64,000 bases of DNA from Moniliophthora roreri (GCA_001466705.2 LATX02000089.1:558001-622000); one strand, 5' to 3'. Shown: positions 11,751 to 23,933, counted from the stretch's first letter. A program made the numbers and translations. The notes: generated by a model not told the origin, from the sequence alone.

Positions 11751-12480
11751 TCATGCTTTGCGTTTTTCATTCCTTCTCTGTCTTCGATGATGATTTGACA
11801 TAACCGAAGTAGATGTAGTCGACGAGATCGTAGAACCCTGGTATATATCCATCAGTACTCCGGGATCCCCCAACGCAAAAACAACAGACGCAACCGAATC
11901 AGGTATACCATCGTCCGACTTTAGTATCAGCCCAGCCTTCTTTATCATTTTCCTCGCCGCCTTTGCCTGCTCCTTCGCCAGTAACAACTGCGCCTCTGCC
12001 CTCTCCAATTTCAACCTATACCTCTCCTTCTCACTAGCCGTCTCTCCCCATCCATCATGCACTAAACCCGTCCATTTGACCTTGGCTGCGTCCAATTCCT
12101 TGCGTAATGCGCGATTCTCCGCCTCCAAAGCATCCATTTTGACGAGTCTCGACTCTGCTTGCTCGAGCCTGATGTGCATCTGCTCTAGCGTTCCGAGGTG
12201 TGCGAGCCGGGTCTGTGATTCTGCCAATTTGATTTCAAGGTCTGCTCGTATGGCTTGAAGACCGGCTATTTTGGCCTCTTGTTCTGCCCGTTGTCGGTTT
12301 AGCTCGTCAGCAAAAGTTTCTTCAATATTGTTTAGCATGCGATGAAGCGAGGGTTTTATCTGGCGACATGCAGCGGTTTAGTATGACTCATAGAGTTGAA
12401 ACAATAGTCCAATGACGCACTCGTGTCATCTCATCCTCTATTATACGCTCTCTGTTAGTTGGTGATCCATTAGCGGCCAT
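11751..12480 (-). CDS. Coiled-coil protein, unknown function
   Basis: Two exons (12480-12421 and 12359-11751) give 222 aa. The ATG sits in an AAAGATGGCC context, and the 61-nt intron has GTGCGT and CAG ends. Residues of about 30-150 are a long heptad-rich coiled coil, heavy in E, A, L, K and R (EQEAKIAGLQAIRADLEIKL, LEAENRALRKELDAAK). The end is basic and Ser/Thr-rich (NHHRRQRRNEKRKA), a possible nuclear signal. It resembles in layout the coiled-coil gene at 15451-16466, which also starts with a short 15-20 codon exon, but I see no clear sequence homology. No catalytic domain is visible. Confidence 0.65.
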
Positions 12481-15450
12481 CTTTAACTTGTGGATGATGG
12501 AGGGAGAAGGGAAAGTTCAACACGAGGTGTGCACGGCGTCTAACAGGGAACAAATGTCAGGTTCAATTGCGCCGCCCGTTACGAGATCAGATGATACACA
12601 CGTTTCGGCGTGATGGCGGTTGTTGATGGGCTGCTTGTCGTTGTCCTTGGCAGTGACGAGGAGGATTTGGAGGAAACTCGAAAAGCTGCCTTCCGTTGCT
12701 TCCTGGCGTTCCGGTTTATTCCAAGTTTATCCCACGGAAAATTCGAGCCGGCAAGGATGTTTTGCTCCCAGAGTTCGGTGTACCATATGCAGAAAAGCTG
12801 AATTTTGAGGGAAACCCCTGGTGCTAATGTGTCAGAAAAATTGCAATGAAGTGAGGAAACGAGTTACCTCCGGTCAATTTACGTGGACATCCGACGTTGT
12901 GCGGTCATTGTCCGGGTCAAGGTTGTTTTGCAGAGGTGCTCGAGTCGCACCAGGACTCGATGGTAGTGGTAAAATATCCGGAAAGAGTTGACGATACGGC
13001 GACGGTGGTGGTGGTACAAGTGCAAGAGGATCGGACGTCATGGTACCAGGTGGTGAAGTACATGTCATTGTCTGTAAGTAAGCGCCGATGACGACCGCCA
13101 TTTCACATCCAGTAATTACAACAATAATATCACTTAAGATATAGAATAGGTGTAGGAAACAGGAAGTTCAAACGTCATATACCCAACCGAAACAGACATT
13201 AACCCTTCCAAAACGACAGGAATCGAAAGCACTGAAAGATGAAGGAATAGCTTCGATAGCATCGACTTTGGAACTTCTGGGCCATGTGGAACCGAGAAGG
13301 GATGTCATGGGTAAGATGAGATAAGTAGATGTTGCGAAAGCGACGTGCAGCTACACGATGAATGACTCGAGTTGAAATGGATGCAACGCTGTGGTATGAA
13401 CACGGATCACGGATGGGCCCGAAGTGCACCATAATGTTGGTCTCGGGTGCAAACTGATATCGATTCTAGAAAACTCGGCGTCTCGTGTTGGATTTCAGGC
13501 TGTAACTGAGCGGCCACTGTACTGGACCGCGTGGTGCGTGACCGTCATAGGATAGTTGCCTTCGATGATCCGAACCAGTCACTCTAGGTTGACAATTCGA
13601 GGTTGGACGTTGCGAGAATGGGAGGATTATGACCATCCACCGAATGACTCAAGAAGAGCATCTGGCGCCATGTCTGCGTATAGACAGCGAATGGGTCCGA
13701 GGCACCATAGGCTCGCCTCGATCGCTCACTATGCAGAACCGAATTAGAAGCGGCGAAAGGAGTGGTAGTGACTCTACTGACTGGAGCTACCCTAGATCAT
13801 CTTCACAGGGATATGCCTCCTCGATAGTTTTCCGTTCTCCTCGGGTTTGCAACACGACGGAGTGATAGAGCATATCGTGGTGTCTCTTTCTAAACCACAA
13901 ATCCGTCCCCCCATAAAGCTGCGCAATCATCGTATGGACCGCCCCTTGTACGCAACGAAATTCAGGCGAAGACGAGAGTCAATTGAAAGGGATGTCTCAC
14001 CTGCATATTCCAGCCCCCTTGGCGCCTCGAGTAGGGGGTTGAGGAAGCCAGACGTATTGAAGGTGCGTATGACCGTCGCAGCCTAGAGTTGTCGACATTC
14101 GCAGACCCGCAATTGCACGAAACTTCGGCAATTGTTCTTCAGGCCTTTATCAACGACCCATATTCCAAAAGCATGATCATTGGGGGACCATGACAGCGAA
14201 AGTGACAGCGTGGAGCATCAATGGTTCATATAAGACTTGAGTTTAGGGAATAAGGTCGGACGGCCTTGCTGCACGAGCCCTGATCTCCGGAACAGATACT
14301 GGAGCGTGCGACAACTTTCATGGGAATCGCTGTCAAGAACCTTTTAGCCTTGGTAAGGCACTCACCATCGATCAGCACGTTTTCCGCCCTAAATCCTCGT
14401 GGAGGATTTCCAGCTCCATCCATCGGTCCTTCTGGCATGAAAAAGGCACCAGCTAAACGCGCGAACGTTCCATATATTTCGTTTTTTTCATAGCAGCTGA
14501 CACCAGGAAACGCTCATCAAGGACAACCCCAGTCTACCAAAGAAGGGAACTCACCTCAACAAGCACAATTTCCTTTCCCGCGACACCCTAATAAGACACC
14601 TTTGTATCATTCCAGCAGCTCGTGTGAAACCAATGTACACGAAGGAGCATTAAGAGTGATATCCCGGCAATGCAGTTTTTCCAGCAAGGGCATAGGATGG
14701 CGAGCTAGTTGGTTCCAATTTCCTCTATCATAAGCCTATGAATAAAAAAGGATCAAATATGAGCTTCAAGTTGAGAAAAGGGCAGGTAATGGGCTTACTT
14801 GGCGTCAATACCATCTGCTAAGAATGCTTGGTTGATCCTCGGCGGCGAAGCTGGAAATTTTGCGTCCAGATTGCCGAGTGCGGGGTCCAGGCTGCACCCG
14901 AGGGATTATACTGATAAAGCCATCTGGTTTGGATTCCCAAGCGCGTATGAGGTTAATACCAAAGGAAGAGGAACGAGAGTGTTGGGCGTCATGGAATTTG
15001 GAGAGTGACTGTATAGTCCATGACGCAAGAGTCCAGGCCCAGAGTCCAGGCACCGGTTTCAGGCACCAGTTACTGTATGTAAAATGTCTAAGATAAGTTC
15101 TTGACGACAGCATCTGCTTTGGACCTCAGAGCCCCTCGACTGAAAGACGATCCACAATGACGATACAATTAGGCACATGATACTATGTAACTAAAGAGTC
15201 CAGAAAAAGGAGGAACAAGTCCGCAAAAAAGAGTGTGTCAAATCGACTCTGAAGGCATAATATGACCCATATAAGCTGAACGCAACGGGCGAGCACAAAA
15301 TGGTAGCGGTACCATCCTGCAAAGGACATCGAGTCAACAAAAAAAGTTCCGGTGACCAAGATGAAAACAAAGCAACGGACGGCCTCACCGGAATCGATAA
15401 CTGGACCTAGGATGCCAAGTTTGACAATCCGGTTCACCACAAGTCCCTAA
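12481..15450. other. About 3 kb without a confident gene
   Basis: Only weak reading frames are seen. A proline-rich 75-aa minus frame at 12874-13101 (LVPPPPSPYRQLFP) might be an upstream exon of the coiled-coil gene, but I cannot splice it in. A hydrophobic minus frame of 85 aa at 15183-15440 abuts the next gene. Plus-strand frames at 13556-14086 are basic and serine-rich without recognisable domains. None is supported as a gene. Confidence 0.4.
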
Positions 15451-16466
15451 TCAAGTTGAGCTAGCGCTCAGTTCATCCTGGAAAACGAAAATTTTACCGT
15501 TATCATGTGCGGCTTGCGTGGATGTTGTTGCAATAGAAGACAAGGAATCAAAATTGTGCATTTGTTGTTGAACTCGTCCTGGTTGCCTTGAAGGACCAAC
15601 TCGTGGACTCGACGGTGCCGGGGCCTCTGAGATTCTTCGGCGCTGAACATACAAACGGTGAGCTTGTAGATTATAGCGAAAAATGGAATAGAAACATCGT
15701 ACCTTTGAGGAAGGCGCATCCGATTCAGAGCCGCTATCGTATTCCAAGCTGGATCCGGATCCGGTAACTGACTCAGAGGTACTACTAGATTCGGGCAAAG
15801 CGATGATTACTGAGCGTGCACGCTTCCCAAGACGATTAGCAGGAGATGGCGACGGAGTAAGTGGTAACACCTCAGCCGGGGTGTTATTTGCTCTAGGAGG
15901 CGGGGTTCCGATGTACTCCACAGACTTCAGGATGTGTGTGACGGTTGGTAAAGGCGATGGACTTGGGTTCGAAGCGCTAGGTTCAACGAAGCCTTCATCT
16001 TGAATTTCCATTGGGGTGTCGCTTGTCTGCTAAAATAATTAGTCAGTAGCCACTCGAGGTACAATCATGTCGCCCGCAATTACCTCGCTGCTCAACAAGT
16101 CATTCCGCCTTAAGAGAGCAATGTTCTCTTTGACCACTTGCTCAAACACTCTCAACCTCTCATTTTCCATCTTCAGTGTCGCAATGTCAGCGTCTCTCTG
16201 TTGAATCGTGCGGTCTTTGGAGGTGAGATCGGCTTCTAGCTTATCAATACGAGCACCCAGATTGCCAACCGCGTTCTCCTCGACTTCCACTCTCTCTTCA
16301 AGCTCTTCTATCCTGGCGTCACGGACACCGATACGACGGAAGAACTCGGCTTTGGTAAGGTCGATCTGTATCGAGGTCAGTTGAATCCAAGTACAATGCA
16401 ATGAACCACTCGAAAACTTACATGAGCTCCCAGCGCTTCATCAGTTAATGCAGCATATCCGGCCAT
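15451..16466 (-). CDS. Coiled-coil protein with Ser/Pro-rich C-terminal half
   Basis: Four exons (16466-16422, 16365-16084, 16029-15703, 15642-15451) sum to 846 nt, or 281 aa. The ATG follows a CGAACG context and the first exon encodes MAGYAALTDEALGAH. Residues about 16-105 form a coiled coil (RIEELEERVEVEENAVGNL, ARIDKLEADL). The second half is rich in S, P and T, with proline-flanked repeats (SNPSPSPLPTVT, LTPSPSPANRLGKRARS) that resemble proline-directed phosphosites and a short basic cluster. The last intron is in frame, so a retained-intron isoform would stay open. Role unknown; no enzymatic motif is seen. Confidence 0.65.
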
Positions 16467-17154
16467 CGTTCGTTATACTATACCTTAGAGTTCGAGGCCG
16501 AGTACCAGCTCGGAGTTGTAGAGGGAAAAAAGAAAAGGATATGTTGGAGTAACAGCGAGTCGGCTGAGGTTTTATTGCGGTACGGAGAACAAACAAAGTC
16601 ATTGTCGTCTTTGTGTAAGAGTATCTTGCTTTGTGCCGATGAATGATGAACAAATGGCGGTAGTGAATGGGGTCAAAGGGAAAGCAAGCGCTGACCAAGC
16701 CCATTTTTGATTGGCTGTCGGCTCGGCGTCTCTTTGAGCCCTTGAGCGCTTCTCAACTCGGTGAGGTCGTTGGCTGTCATCCCACCATGTCAAATGGCTC
16801 GAGTATGTGATAATAGCTCCTAAATGGAGATTCAGAAGTTGGAACTGTGGCAGACATCTGGGAAGACCGGAACGTGGCCGAACGCCGGAATCCGTTCCTG
16901 GAGTCATTGTGTCATGCCGCTCAAGCTCGGACCACAACATGCCTGCAACCGGTTGAAGCCTTTTTACTTCACTAGGCCGGAATTCCTTCCCTCGTATCAC
17001 ATCATTTTTATACTGATCACCCGTTTTTTGCCCAGGTTGTAAGTTGCTAGTTACGATATTGAAAACCACTCTAATCATCATCTCTCCGTCACGAAACGTA
17101 TTGCCCTTCTTAGCGTCTGGTGCCTCTCATGGACGGTACCGGTAAGGCACTCTT
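16467..17154. other. Intergenic, no supported gene
   Basis: A 160-codon open frame on the minus strand at 16599-17081 has no family resemblance, a composition unlike neighbouring genes, and no splice-consistent extension. I treat the region as intergenic. Confidence 0.4.
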
Positions 17155-17390
17155 TCATCTCGTATAACTTGGTGGCAGTGGATAATCACAGGTCTATCAG
17201 ATACGCTTGAGCCACGAATCCACAAGTAAATCGGCCAGCTCACCTTCGTTGATTCGCTTAGTCGATTGATACACCACAATCTCTGGCAGCAGTCCGAGTC
17301 ATCCAAGCAGGACTCGTATCGTACATGGCATCCCCGTACAGTGGACGTAACCGCGAATGTCAAGACAAATGTGAAGAATTTTAGCTGCAT
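17155..17390 (-). CDS. Small secreted six-cysteine knottin-like peptide
   Basis: Two exons (17390-17244 and 17193-17155) give 61 aa. The intron is 50 nt with GTGAGC and TAG ends. Residues 1-20 form a typical signal peptide (MQLKFFTFVLTFAVTSTVRG). The mature part of about 41 aa has six cysteines at 21, 28, 34, 35, 40 and 51, giving the spacing C-x6-C-x5-CC-x4-C-x10-C, the inhibitor cystine knot pattern. A TATA box lies 67 bases upstream. Knottins serve as protease or amylase inhibitors, channel blockers, antimicrobials or signals; which applies here cannot be told. The second exon encodes the last cysteine, so the knot is complete only in the spliced form. Confidence 0.7.
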
Positions 17391-17456
17391 AATATAGGGC
17401 TGGTTGGGGCGAGGCGATGAGTCGGGTTGGTATTTCCTAGTGGGTAGCTGGTGTCC

Positions 17457-17463
17457 TTTATAC
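17457..17463 (-). promoter_or_regulatory. TATA box of the knottin-like gene
   Basis: TATAAAG on the minus strand, 67 bases before the ATG at 17390. Confidence 0.5.
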
Positions 17464-18575
17464 CTTTTTAGTTGACGAGTATCCCGCACGTAGGTTGCCG
17501 GGTGCCTCGTCAGACGATGAGCTTGTTCCCCGAGCACCTTTTGCTGCGAGTAAACTCGCCTAGTTTAGGGTTCCGAGAAACCTTATTCAATGAAGGCACC
17601 AGATGACTTGACTTTATTATGGCTCAACCCTGCAGTTCATTTTCGGAGCGCGTACTGGACAGTAGTGCTCACTAGTATATCTCGGTGGTCACCGCGACCT
17701 GACCATGGCAAGACATCCTCCGAATGCAGAGTCTGGAATGTCTAAAATTCCAATCTCTCCTCGAGTCCACCACATTACAGCATGAGGTACGTATATCCAT
17801 CTGCTCTCCACTCATCCGGGTCTGCACAGAGCCGTAGCATCTTGTCCGTCTTGTTCGTTGTAGTAGGGGGACCGGGACATGGAGTGGAGGTTCCAGGCCT
17901 GTTTGGCAGTGTTTGGCATGATCTTCTGGCGCGTAGCATCGTGTCTTCGGCATTGCGATAGCCAGACCATCCGGCCCTCTCCATCGTCGTAATCTCCAAA
18001 TCGCATCCCTTGACTTACGCAAACGCTGCTGCCTTCGACTGTATCGGAACAGTCATCATATAGTACGATGTGGCTGGACTCTTGATCATATCCTTCATCG
18101 CCGAAACCTTAGGATTCGTTGTACCATGCATACGATATCAGGTCAAAACGAAGACAAAAAATACGACTTCTATTCGAGATTCTTGCGGGATACAGGATGA
18201 CTCGTTCCTGCATCGCACAAAGTCGAGTCACAAGCGACGAGTTGTCAGCGCAATCTCATCTTTGCGATGCCGTCAGTCATCCTCCCATCGATATTTGATG
18301 GAGTTGTTGACCAACCAGCTCAGTCTCGCGATATGGCAAGGTCTCTACTCTGCCACCTCACACAGCCTTTCCAGCGCTTACACTACTTGTCTGGCTAAAA
18401 CCTCACGACCTCCGACTCGGGAAGGATAGTAACTGTCGGCTTCGCCACCGATGCAATGTTGACCTAATATGATCTTCTCCAGATGCTGCCTCTGAGCCTC
18501 ATAGCCGCAAAGCTTTGCTGCCCACCAGGAAGCTGACCGAGAATCGAGCGCATGTTGACGCCCGTTGGATGCTTG
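17464..18575. other. No confident gene
   Basis: A minus-strand frame around 17812-18070 with motifs such as YDDCSDTVEGSSVCV and MRFGDYDDGEGRMVWLSQC looks gene-like, but I find no start, signal peptide or splice-consistent end. Nothing else is supported. Confidence 0.35.
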
Positions 18576-18582
18576 TATAAAA
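18576..18582 (+). promoter_or_regulatory. TATA box of the cysteine-rich secreted protein gene
   Basis: TATAAAA lies 67 bases before the ATG at 18649. Confidence 0.5.
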
Positions 18583-18648
18583 GCGCAATCTCAAGCCTTG
18601 ATAGAAGGTTCCAGATCCTTACTTCTGGAAAGTCTGCTCTTATCCGCA

Positions 18649-19329
18649 ATGTTCTTCGCAGTCCAGACCTTTTATAACATAGTATTATTGCTATCGATAG
18701 TAGCGCCAGGTACGCCCCCCACATGTTTCATGTTTCATGTCTTCTAAACCTTACGCTACTCTAGACCTCTCTCAAGCTGTTCGTCTACGCATCTCAAACC
18801 ACAAATACACGGCAGAACAATTAGTGCCTTCACAGCTTGAGTGGAACCACCACGGTGTGGCCGAATCATGCGAATATAAATGTGCTTTTATGAGCGAACT
18901 CGCAGTACGTACTCATGGAGCGTTATCAACCTCTACTACACTCACGCTCTCCGTTTAGCTATGCCCGACGCGAAATCCCGCGTGCCATTGTACTTTGGCA
19001 AACTTGAAACGGGTAGACGATTGTATAAAATGTCGCATAGAACAATCCGCGCATGATAAAGACATGGTGGACGAATTCTTGAGTTTACAGAAGAGTAGGT
19101 CCAAGCTGCTTTGTGTATTTGCGTGTAATCTAATGTTGACTTGGAACATGTCACAGGACTTCATGATCGGTGTGGTTCGACTTTGAATCAGGCGTGCTAT
19201 GAAAAGCCGGAATCGATATCAGTCAATATATCGGATCGTGACTATGGAGAGCCGCTCATCAGACTCGATAATATTGTTACTGGTGGGGTATCATTAGGCG
19301 CTGGGATCGGTCTTGTAATACTCTGGTGA
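18649..19329 (+). CDS. Secreted cysteine-rich protein with hydrophobic C-terminus
   Basis: Four exons (18649-18709, 18765-18904, 18959-19094, 19157-19329) sum to 510 nt, or 169 aa. The first exon encodes a signal peptide (MFFAVQTFYNIVLLLSIVAP). Nine cysteines follow, grouped as C-x3-C, then C-x6-C-x-C, C-x2-C and a later C-x7-C pair, a layout resembling CFEM-like and related fungal surface proteins, although the CFEM consensus is not fully met. The protein ends in a short glycine-rich hydrophobic stretch (VTGGVSLGAGIGLVILW), which could be a GPI-attachment signal or membrane anchor. It is probably exposed at the cell surface. No known homologue can be named. Confidence 0.65.
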
Positions 19330-19518
19330 GATCGCGATGATTATTTATGATTCTGGGACATTGTACATACTGTATGAAATACAAATATGAATCGAATGAT
19401 TGATGAACAACTCGCGACTTCCATGATGGAGTAGAACACGGAATGGAGACCAATTCAGGGAAAGTATTTAAAGGATTGTCTGCATGGGTATCAGTCACGA
19501 TTCTTATCAGACATCCAT

Positions 19519-20258
19519 TCACAGGCCAAAAGTAGCAAGAAGCAGTCCGAATCCAATCGACTTCAGGAGCCCCGCAACGTCCACCAAGCTATAGGAGACA
19601 TTCAAATCAGTCCACAGTATTTTGTATCGATACGGCATGAAGACTTACAGAACCGCGACGAGCTTGAGCACACCTGCAAGGAGAAGCTCGACACCAAGCA
19701 GAAGTTTGTTGATCGTAATCTCTAGTTTGACCAGAATACCACCGACAATGGGGAGCTTGGCACCAGTGAGCAAAACCTTGTCGAGAGTCTTGGTAACGGT
19801 CTGAAGAGAATATGAGTCAGGTAAAGTAGTGAACGATAACCGAGACGTACAATAACGATTCCAGCAATCACTTTAGCGAGTTCGTCCTTATTGTGAGACT
19901 TCTTGTCCCCGCCTTTGAGAGTGAAAGCGGTCATGTCGGTGTTGGCAGCGTCAAAAGCACTCTGGAGTTGCTCGAGGAGGGGTGCGACGTTTTCGTCAGA
20001 GGCCTCTCCACTGTCTACCAAGCTGTCTGCAACGTAGAAAATATTTCAGCGAACTGGAAACGACATAGCAAGCTCCATAAACCTACCGATCTGAGGTAGG
20101 ATAGTGCTGGCAGATGCCTGCAGGTTGGAAAAGACAGCCTCGATGCTGTCTGCTTCCTGGCGTCTCTCGACGTCGGCACCGGTAACGGGCTTAGCATATG
20201 TGAGGAAACCGAGGGTCAAGAAGACGAGGAAGAAAGAGACGATGCGAGAAGAAATCAT
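19519..20258 (-). CDS. Secreted hydrophobic protein, unknown agaricomycete family
   Basis: Four exons (20258-20087, 20026-19851, 19800-19649, 19588-19519) sum to 570 nt, or 189 aa. A signal peptide (MISSRIVSFFLVFLTLGFLT) is followed by a charged helical region (ENVAPLLEQLQSAFDAANTD) and then, from about residue 115, long leucine/valine/glycine-rich amphipathic segments (LDKVLLTGAKLPIVGGIL, LLGVELLLAGVLKLVAVL) to the end. I recall similar secreted proteins in mushrooms without assigned function. The hydrophobic half could bind lipid or insert in membranes. Only 189 bases separate its 3' end from that of the convergent plus-strand secreted gene. Confidence 0.7.
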
Positions 20259-20327
20259 CTTGGAAGAGGTTGGATGGGAGGATTGGAGCTATCTGTCGCT
20301 GCTGAATGGCACTTGAAAGCAGCCAGA

Positions 20328-20334
20328 TTTTATA
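20328..20334 (-). promoter_or_regulatory. TATA box of the 189-aa secreted protein gene
   Basis: TATAAAA on the minus strand, 70 bases before the ATG at 20258. Confidence 0.5.
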
Positions 20335-22285
20335 CCTCAAGAGACAAATATTTCATGTTATTTAGAATAGGGAAAAGTAATACCTGTGGGACAGTCCAGA
20401 TCTGACATCTGTCAGAGAAAAGGTCATCGGTGATGTTGTGGAGTAGAAGTGCTTCTCGGAGGATTCCCTGGAAACTTGAGTGAACGTCCATTGAGTCGAG
20501 CCTCAAAGCAGAGTGCAAAAAGGGCGGCGGAAGAACTTGAACTTGACTACGCAATTGATCAATGATGAGAATTCTGATGCCGTTCGCACAATAAATCGAC
20601 TTGGATCGTGTTCGATGAGACGACTGTGATGGGCTTGAGTTTGAGCGCGAAAACAAAATGCGCGCATTGTGACCGTTCATCGCGCCTGCCGGTGAACCTA
20701 GTCACCCTAGCGTATTGAATGCCATCTGGGGATTTTAGGAGTCTTGCTGTCTCTAGAGTAGAAGACGGAATGAAGAACCGTAAATAGCCCAGGCCATCCA
20801 TTGGGATGAGGACAATCTCAAAGCTGATCGCGCAATACTGTGAGTGATGCAAGTAGATTGCGTCAGCACGTGGAAACCTGTCAGCGTGTGAAAACCTAAT
20901 CGCAATATGGAAGATGTCACTCAGTCTTCGGTATTTTGGAAAATGGAATGAAATAATTGATAGTTGATATTGAGTCTTCTGTTGTGATCTATGGGCTTCC
21001 AATGTTGTAGCTTCCGAGTTTCAGAGGTCCAAATGAAGATATTCATAGTCTTTGCATCAGTCCACTGAGGATTTCGTGTTCAGGAGTATCGGGATCAGGC
21101 GCCTAATGCAGACAACACGTGGATGCTCGACGTGACTCATCTATAACGACCACTACATTCAGTCTCCAGCCTAGCTTCTCACCGAGTGGCCAAGTCCCAG
21201 CTAGAGAACCGAGAAACTGCATAGTGAGTCATTACATGTCAAGGTAATCGTCCGAAGGAAGTTCTCGCGGCGGCCAGTCTTGTTAAAAATTGATCAAGAA
21301 CTGATGGAGAAGCGTAGGAGGCAAGATAAGAGGGATTTTGGGCGCGTGCAGGGAAATGTATGGACCGTCTATTGTTGGCACGGCCTTTCAATCGGAACTA
21401 ATATCCCTTTTCAAACTAGCCTTGGGAATAATGAATGTTTTCAGAAGATACATTCTCTAAGTCAAGAGAATGCTGTTGCATGACGGTATCATACCCGACA
21501 AAATTTTACACAAACCTTCACCCTCATCCGACTTCAAGTTCCCTCTCGTATTCTCAATCATCATCATCTCTAACGAGCCGCCAGGCTGACCCTTCAGTTG
21601 TCGTGTAAACGTCGGAATGCAGCAGCAGCGGTCCCCCAGACTTCCTTTCGAGTATGGTTCCTAACATATTTTGATGCTTTCATATTGTGGAGCATCATCA
21701 ATATGGTATACATATCCCTGAGAATTGTTCTCTCATTAGCTGTTCGAAGCTACCGCCAATTTCTCCATGCACTATGTCGCAAGTTCGACTATCATTATCC
21801 CGAGTCGTTGATAGCAGCTTACGGTGTCAATCCTTGGGAACCCTTGACCCAAGGTGAGTCGGGTAAAGCCTTGAACAGGGCCCTGACGGTGAATTAATAA
21901 CCTAGTGCTTGCTCCTCGTTGGCTCCCCAATACACTTCACCGGTTCATGACGGTATAAACACCTATTGCCCTCGGAGTTGCATTGGACTAAAACTGGAAT
22001 CATTACAACTGTGCGACCCTTTTTGCTAACGTTCTAGCCTCGAAGTCGCCTGCCAACTAAGCACTGCTATGTCGCACATGGACGGGTATCTGAGTACAAG
22101 TTTTCCCTGTACTGTCCCTGCACCCTCAAGATCTTCTGAATGTCCGCCGAAGATTACAAGATGCTGCGGGCTCTCAGTACAATTACAAGTCGTTGGCAGT
22201 ACATGACCTGTCGCAGGTTTCATGTTAGGCGTTCAGCGCTCAACTACGGGTAATCAAAACATCGTCGCGGCTCGTTCTCCTCTAC
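20335..22285. other. About 2 kb without a confident gene
   Basis: Minus-strand frames at 20559-21002 and 20330-20680 and a plus-strand frame at 21598-21897 with two hydrophobic stretches (FLTYFDAFILWSIINMVYI) are open, but show no domain, start context or splice chain that I can support. Confidence 0.35.
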
Positions 22286-22324
22286 TATAAAGGCGGCTAT
22301 CGTGAAAGGCTCTCATCATCCCTC

Positions 22325-22887
22325 ATAAAGTCGACCGTCTTCAGCTTGCTCATTGCAGCCACCATTGCTTCTGCGCAGACGTCTGGTGATTCCGATAATT
22401 CTGGATTTGGCGTTGTCTCCCCTACCGCCGGAACGACCATTAGCGTCAATACTGTACACTTCACTCGCTCCTGTCTTCTCATGTTTACAGCTGATGGGTC
22501 TCCCTTTCTAGCCGTTGAACTTTACATTCAACCCTCATCGCTTCGCCAGGGAATCTACTAATGGTATCGACATGTTCCTCATCAATGGCGGGAAGCTTCA
22601 GCACCCAAGTCCGGGCGCACAACGCGAAGCAGGTAGTGACCGCCATACAGCCGAACATACAGATTGTGTGGCTTCCCCATGCCCACGTACCATGTGGATA
22701 TCGACTTGAACCAGCTGAGTGGACCTGTTCCCGGCGAGAGAACGGTCTTGATCAAGGAGACCTTTAATGTATTTGGAGTATGTCATTTTCTCTTGCGTCC
22801 CGTATGAAAACTCATTAAGGTTGCTTTTAGGCTTCGGGAGCAGATAGCACGGCGTTCTGGAGTGAAACATTTTCAGCCACGAATTGA
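22325..22887 (+). pseudogene. Secreted protein pseudogene (lost start, frameshift)
   Basis: Exons at about 22325-22453, 22512-about 22630, about 22667-22779 and 22831-22887 resemble a mushroom secreted-protein family. There is a signal-like stretch (KSTVFSLLIAATIASAQ), then FGVVSPTAGTTISVN, NFTFNPHRFARESTNGIDMF, a region with LSGPVPGERTVLIKETFNVF, and the end ASGADSTAFWSETFSATN. Two lesions are visible: the expected ATG is ATA at 22325, and an extra G in the GGCGGG run at 22587-22592 shifts the frame between FLING and SFSTQVRAHN. A TATA box (TATAAAG, 22286-22292) is still present. An upstream exon supplying a start cannot be excluded, but the frameshift remains. Confidence 0.6.
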
Positions 22888-23933
22888 GATCAGCAGCAGC
22901 AACTTGAGAAGTCTCTTGCTACAATCTTTGGTGGATTTCAATGCGATGTGTCGCTTTTGGCCGAAAGACTGATGGTCACTACTCTTTTATACGAGACAAC
23001 GCTATGGATATGAATATTTACTCGTAACTTGTCTAAATTGTTTTCCATGTTAGTATATATCACCTTCAATGTACAATCCTCTTTTCAACCACGTATATCC
23101 ACTGTATCCGTAATCGTCTTTCTCTCATTTACGTACTCCCCTAATTTTAGGACCTCGTCTATCGGTCTTAAGTCAAGCATTGCGCAAGTCTGCTTGGGCC
23201 ATACCTCTGCCTCGTCTGCGCTGGGTAATCTCCTAGCTAATTCAGGCTTCTTCCGGGAATTGAAGGACAGGCGAGTGCAAGAACGTGAGCTTTGCCAGCG
23301 TCGCGGACGTCTATCCCATGTCCCATTGGGAAAAGCGGGATGATGACAGAATATATGCACTGAATCGCCCCAAGGAAGGGGGGTCTGAGGGGATAGGAGA
23401 TTCTTTGATATCAGGACCAAAGATGGGGGGCGGTACGACTGGTCCTACCTATTTATGGTGATGTCGAGCCCTGGATACTCACTTGGGACTTACCAAAGCT
23501 TTTTCTCTGTGGCTGCCTTTGCGATCACATACATTGCACTCGGAGTCGCCTCTTCTCGAATCATAGGAAGGAAATTGTTGTGTTTATACTGACCATAACT
23601 GGGCAGTGCTTTTCAGGCTCTCGCTGACGGATTCAGTGTCATTAATTTCGTTGACAATCAGGTCAGAAGGAAGCGCAAAGGTTATGAGGATGACGCCGGC
23701 TGGACAGGTATGCGAAATTCGGCCTGTGTTAAAATCAGTCGTCAATGTAGTGTTCGGTAAGGATAGGCCTTGCCCGTCGAGTGGCTCTTTTACAATGAGG
23801 TGGTGAAGTTTAGTATTGCGTCTTCACCTGTCATCGTCATCCCGGTGTTTTCCGCAAAGTAGAGCTCGAATGTTATTCGGCGTAAGAAATGTAAAGCAAT
23901 TCGGTATCTATTTGACTTTGATAGTATACGAGG
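22888..23933. other. No recognised gene
   Basis: Lies between the secreted pseudogene and the 3' end of the beta-galactosidase gene. Overlapping open frames on both strands at 23029-23420 have no family resemblance and no supporting splice structure. Confidence 0.4.

Noticed and set aside
16599..17081. 160-codon minus-strand open frame
   Set aside because: Composition unlike the neighbouring genes, no domain, no consistent splice extension.
20559..21002. 147-codon minus-strand open frame
   Set aside because: Some gene-like stretches, but no family, and the downstream continuation changes frame without a credible intron.
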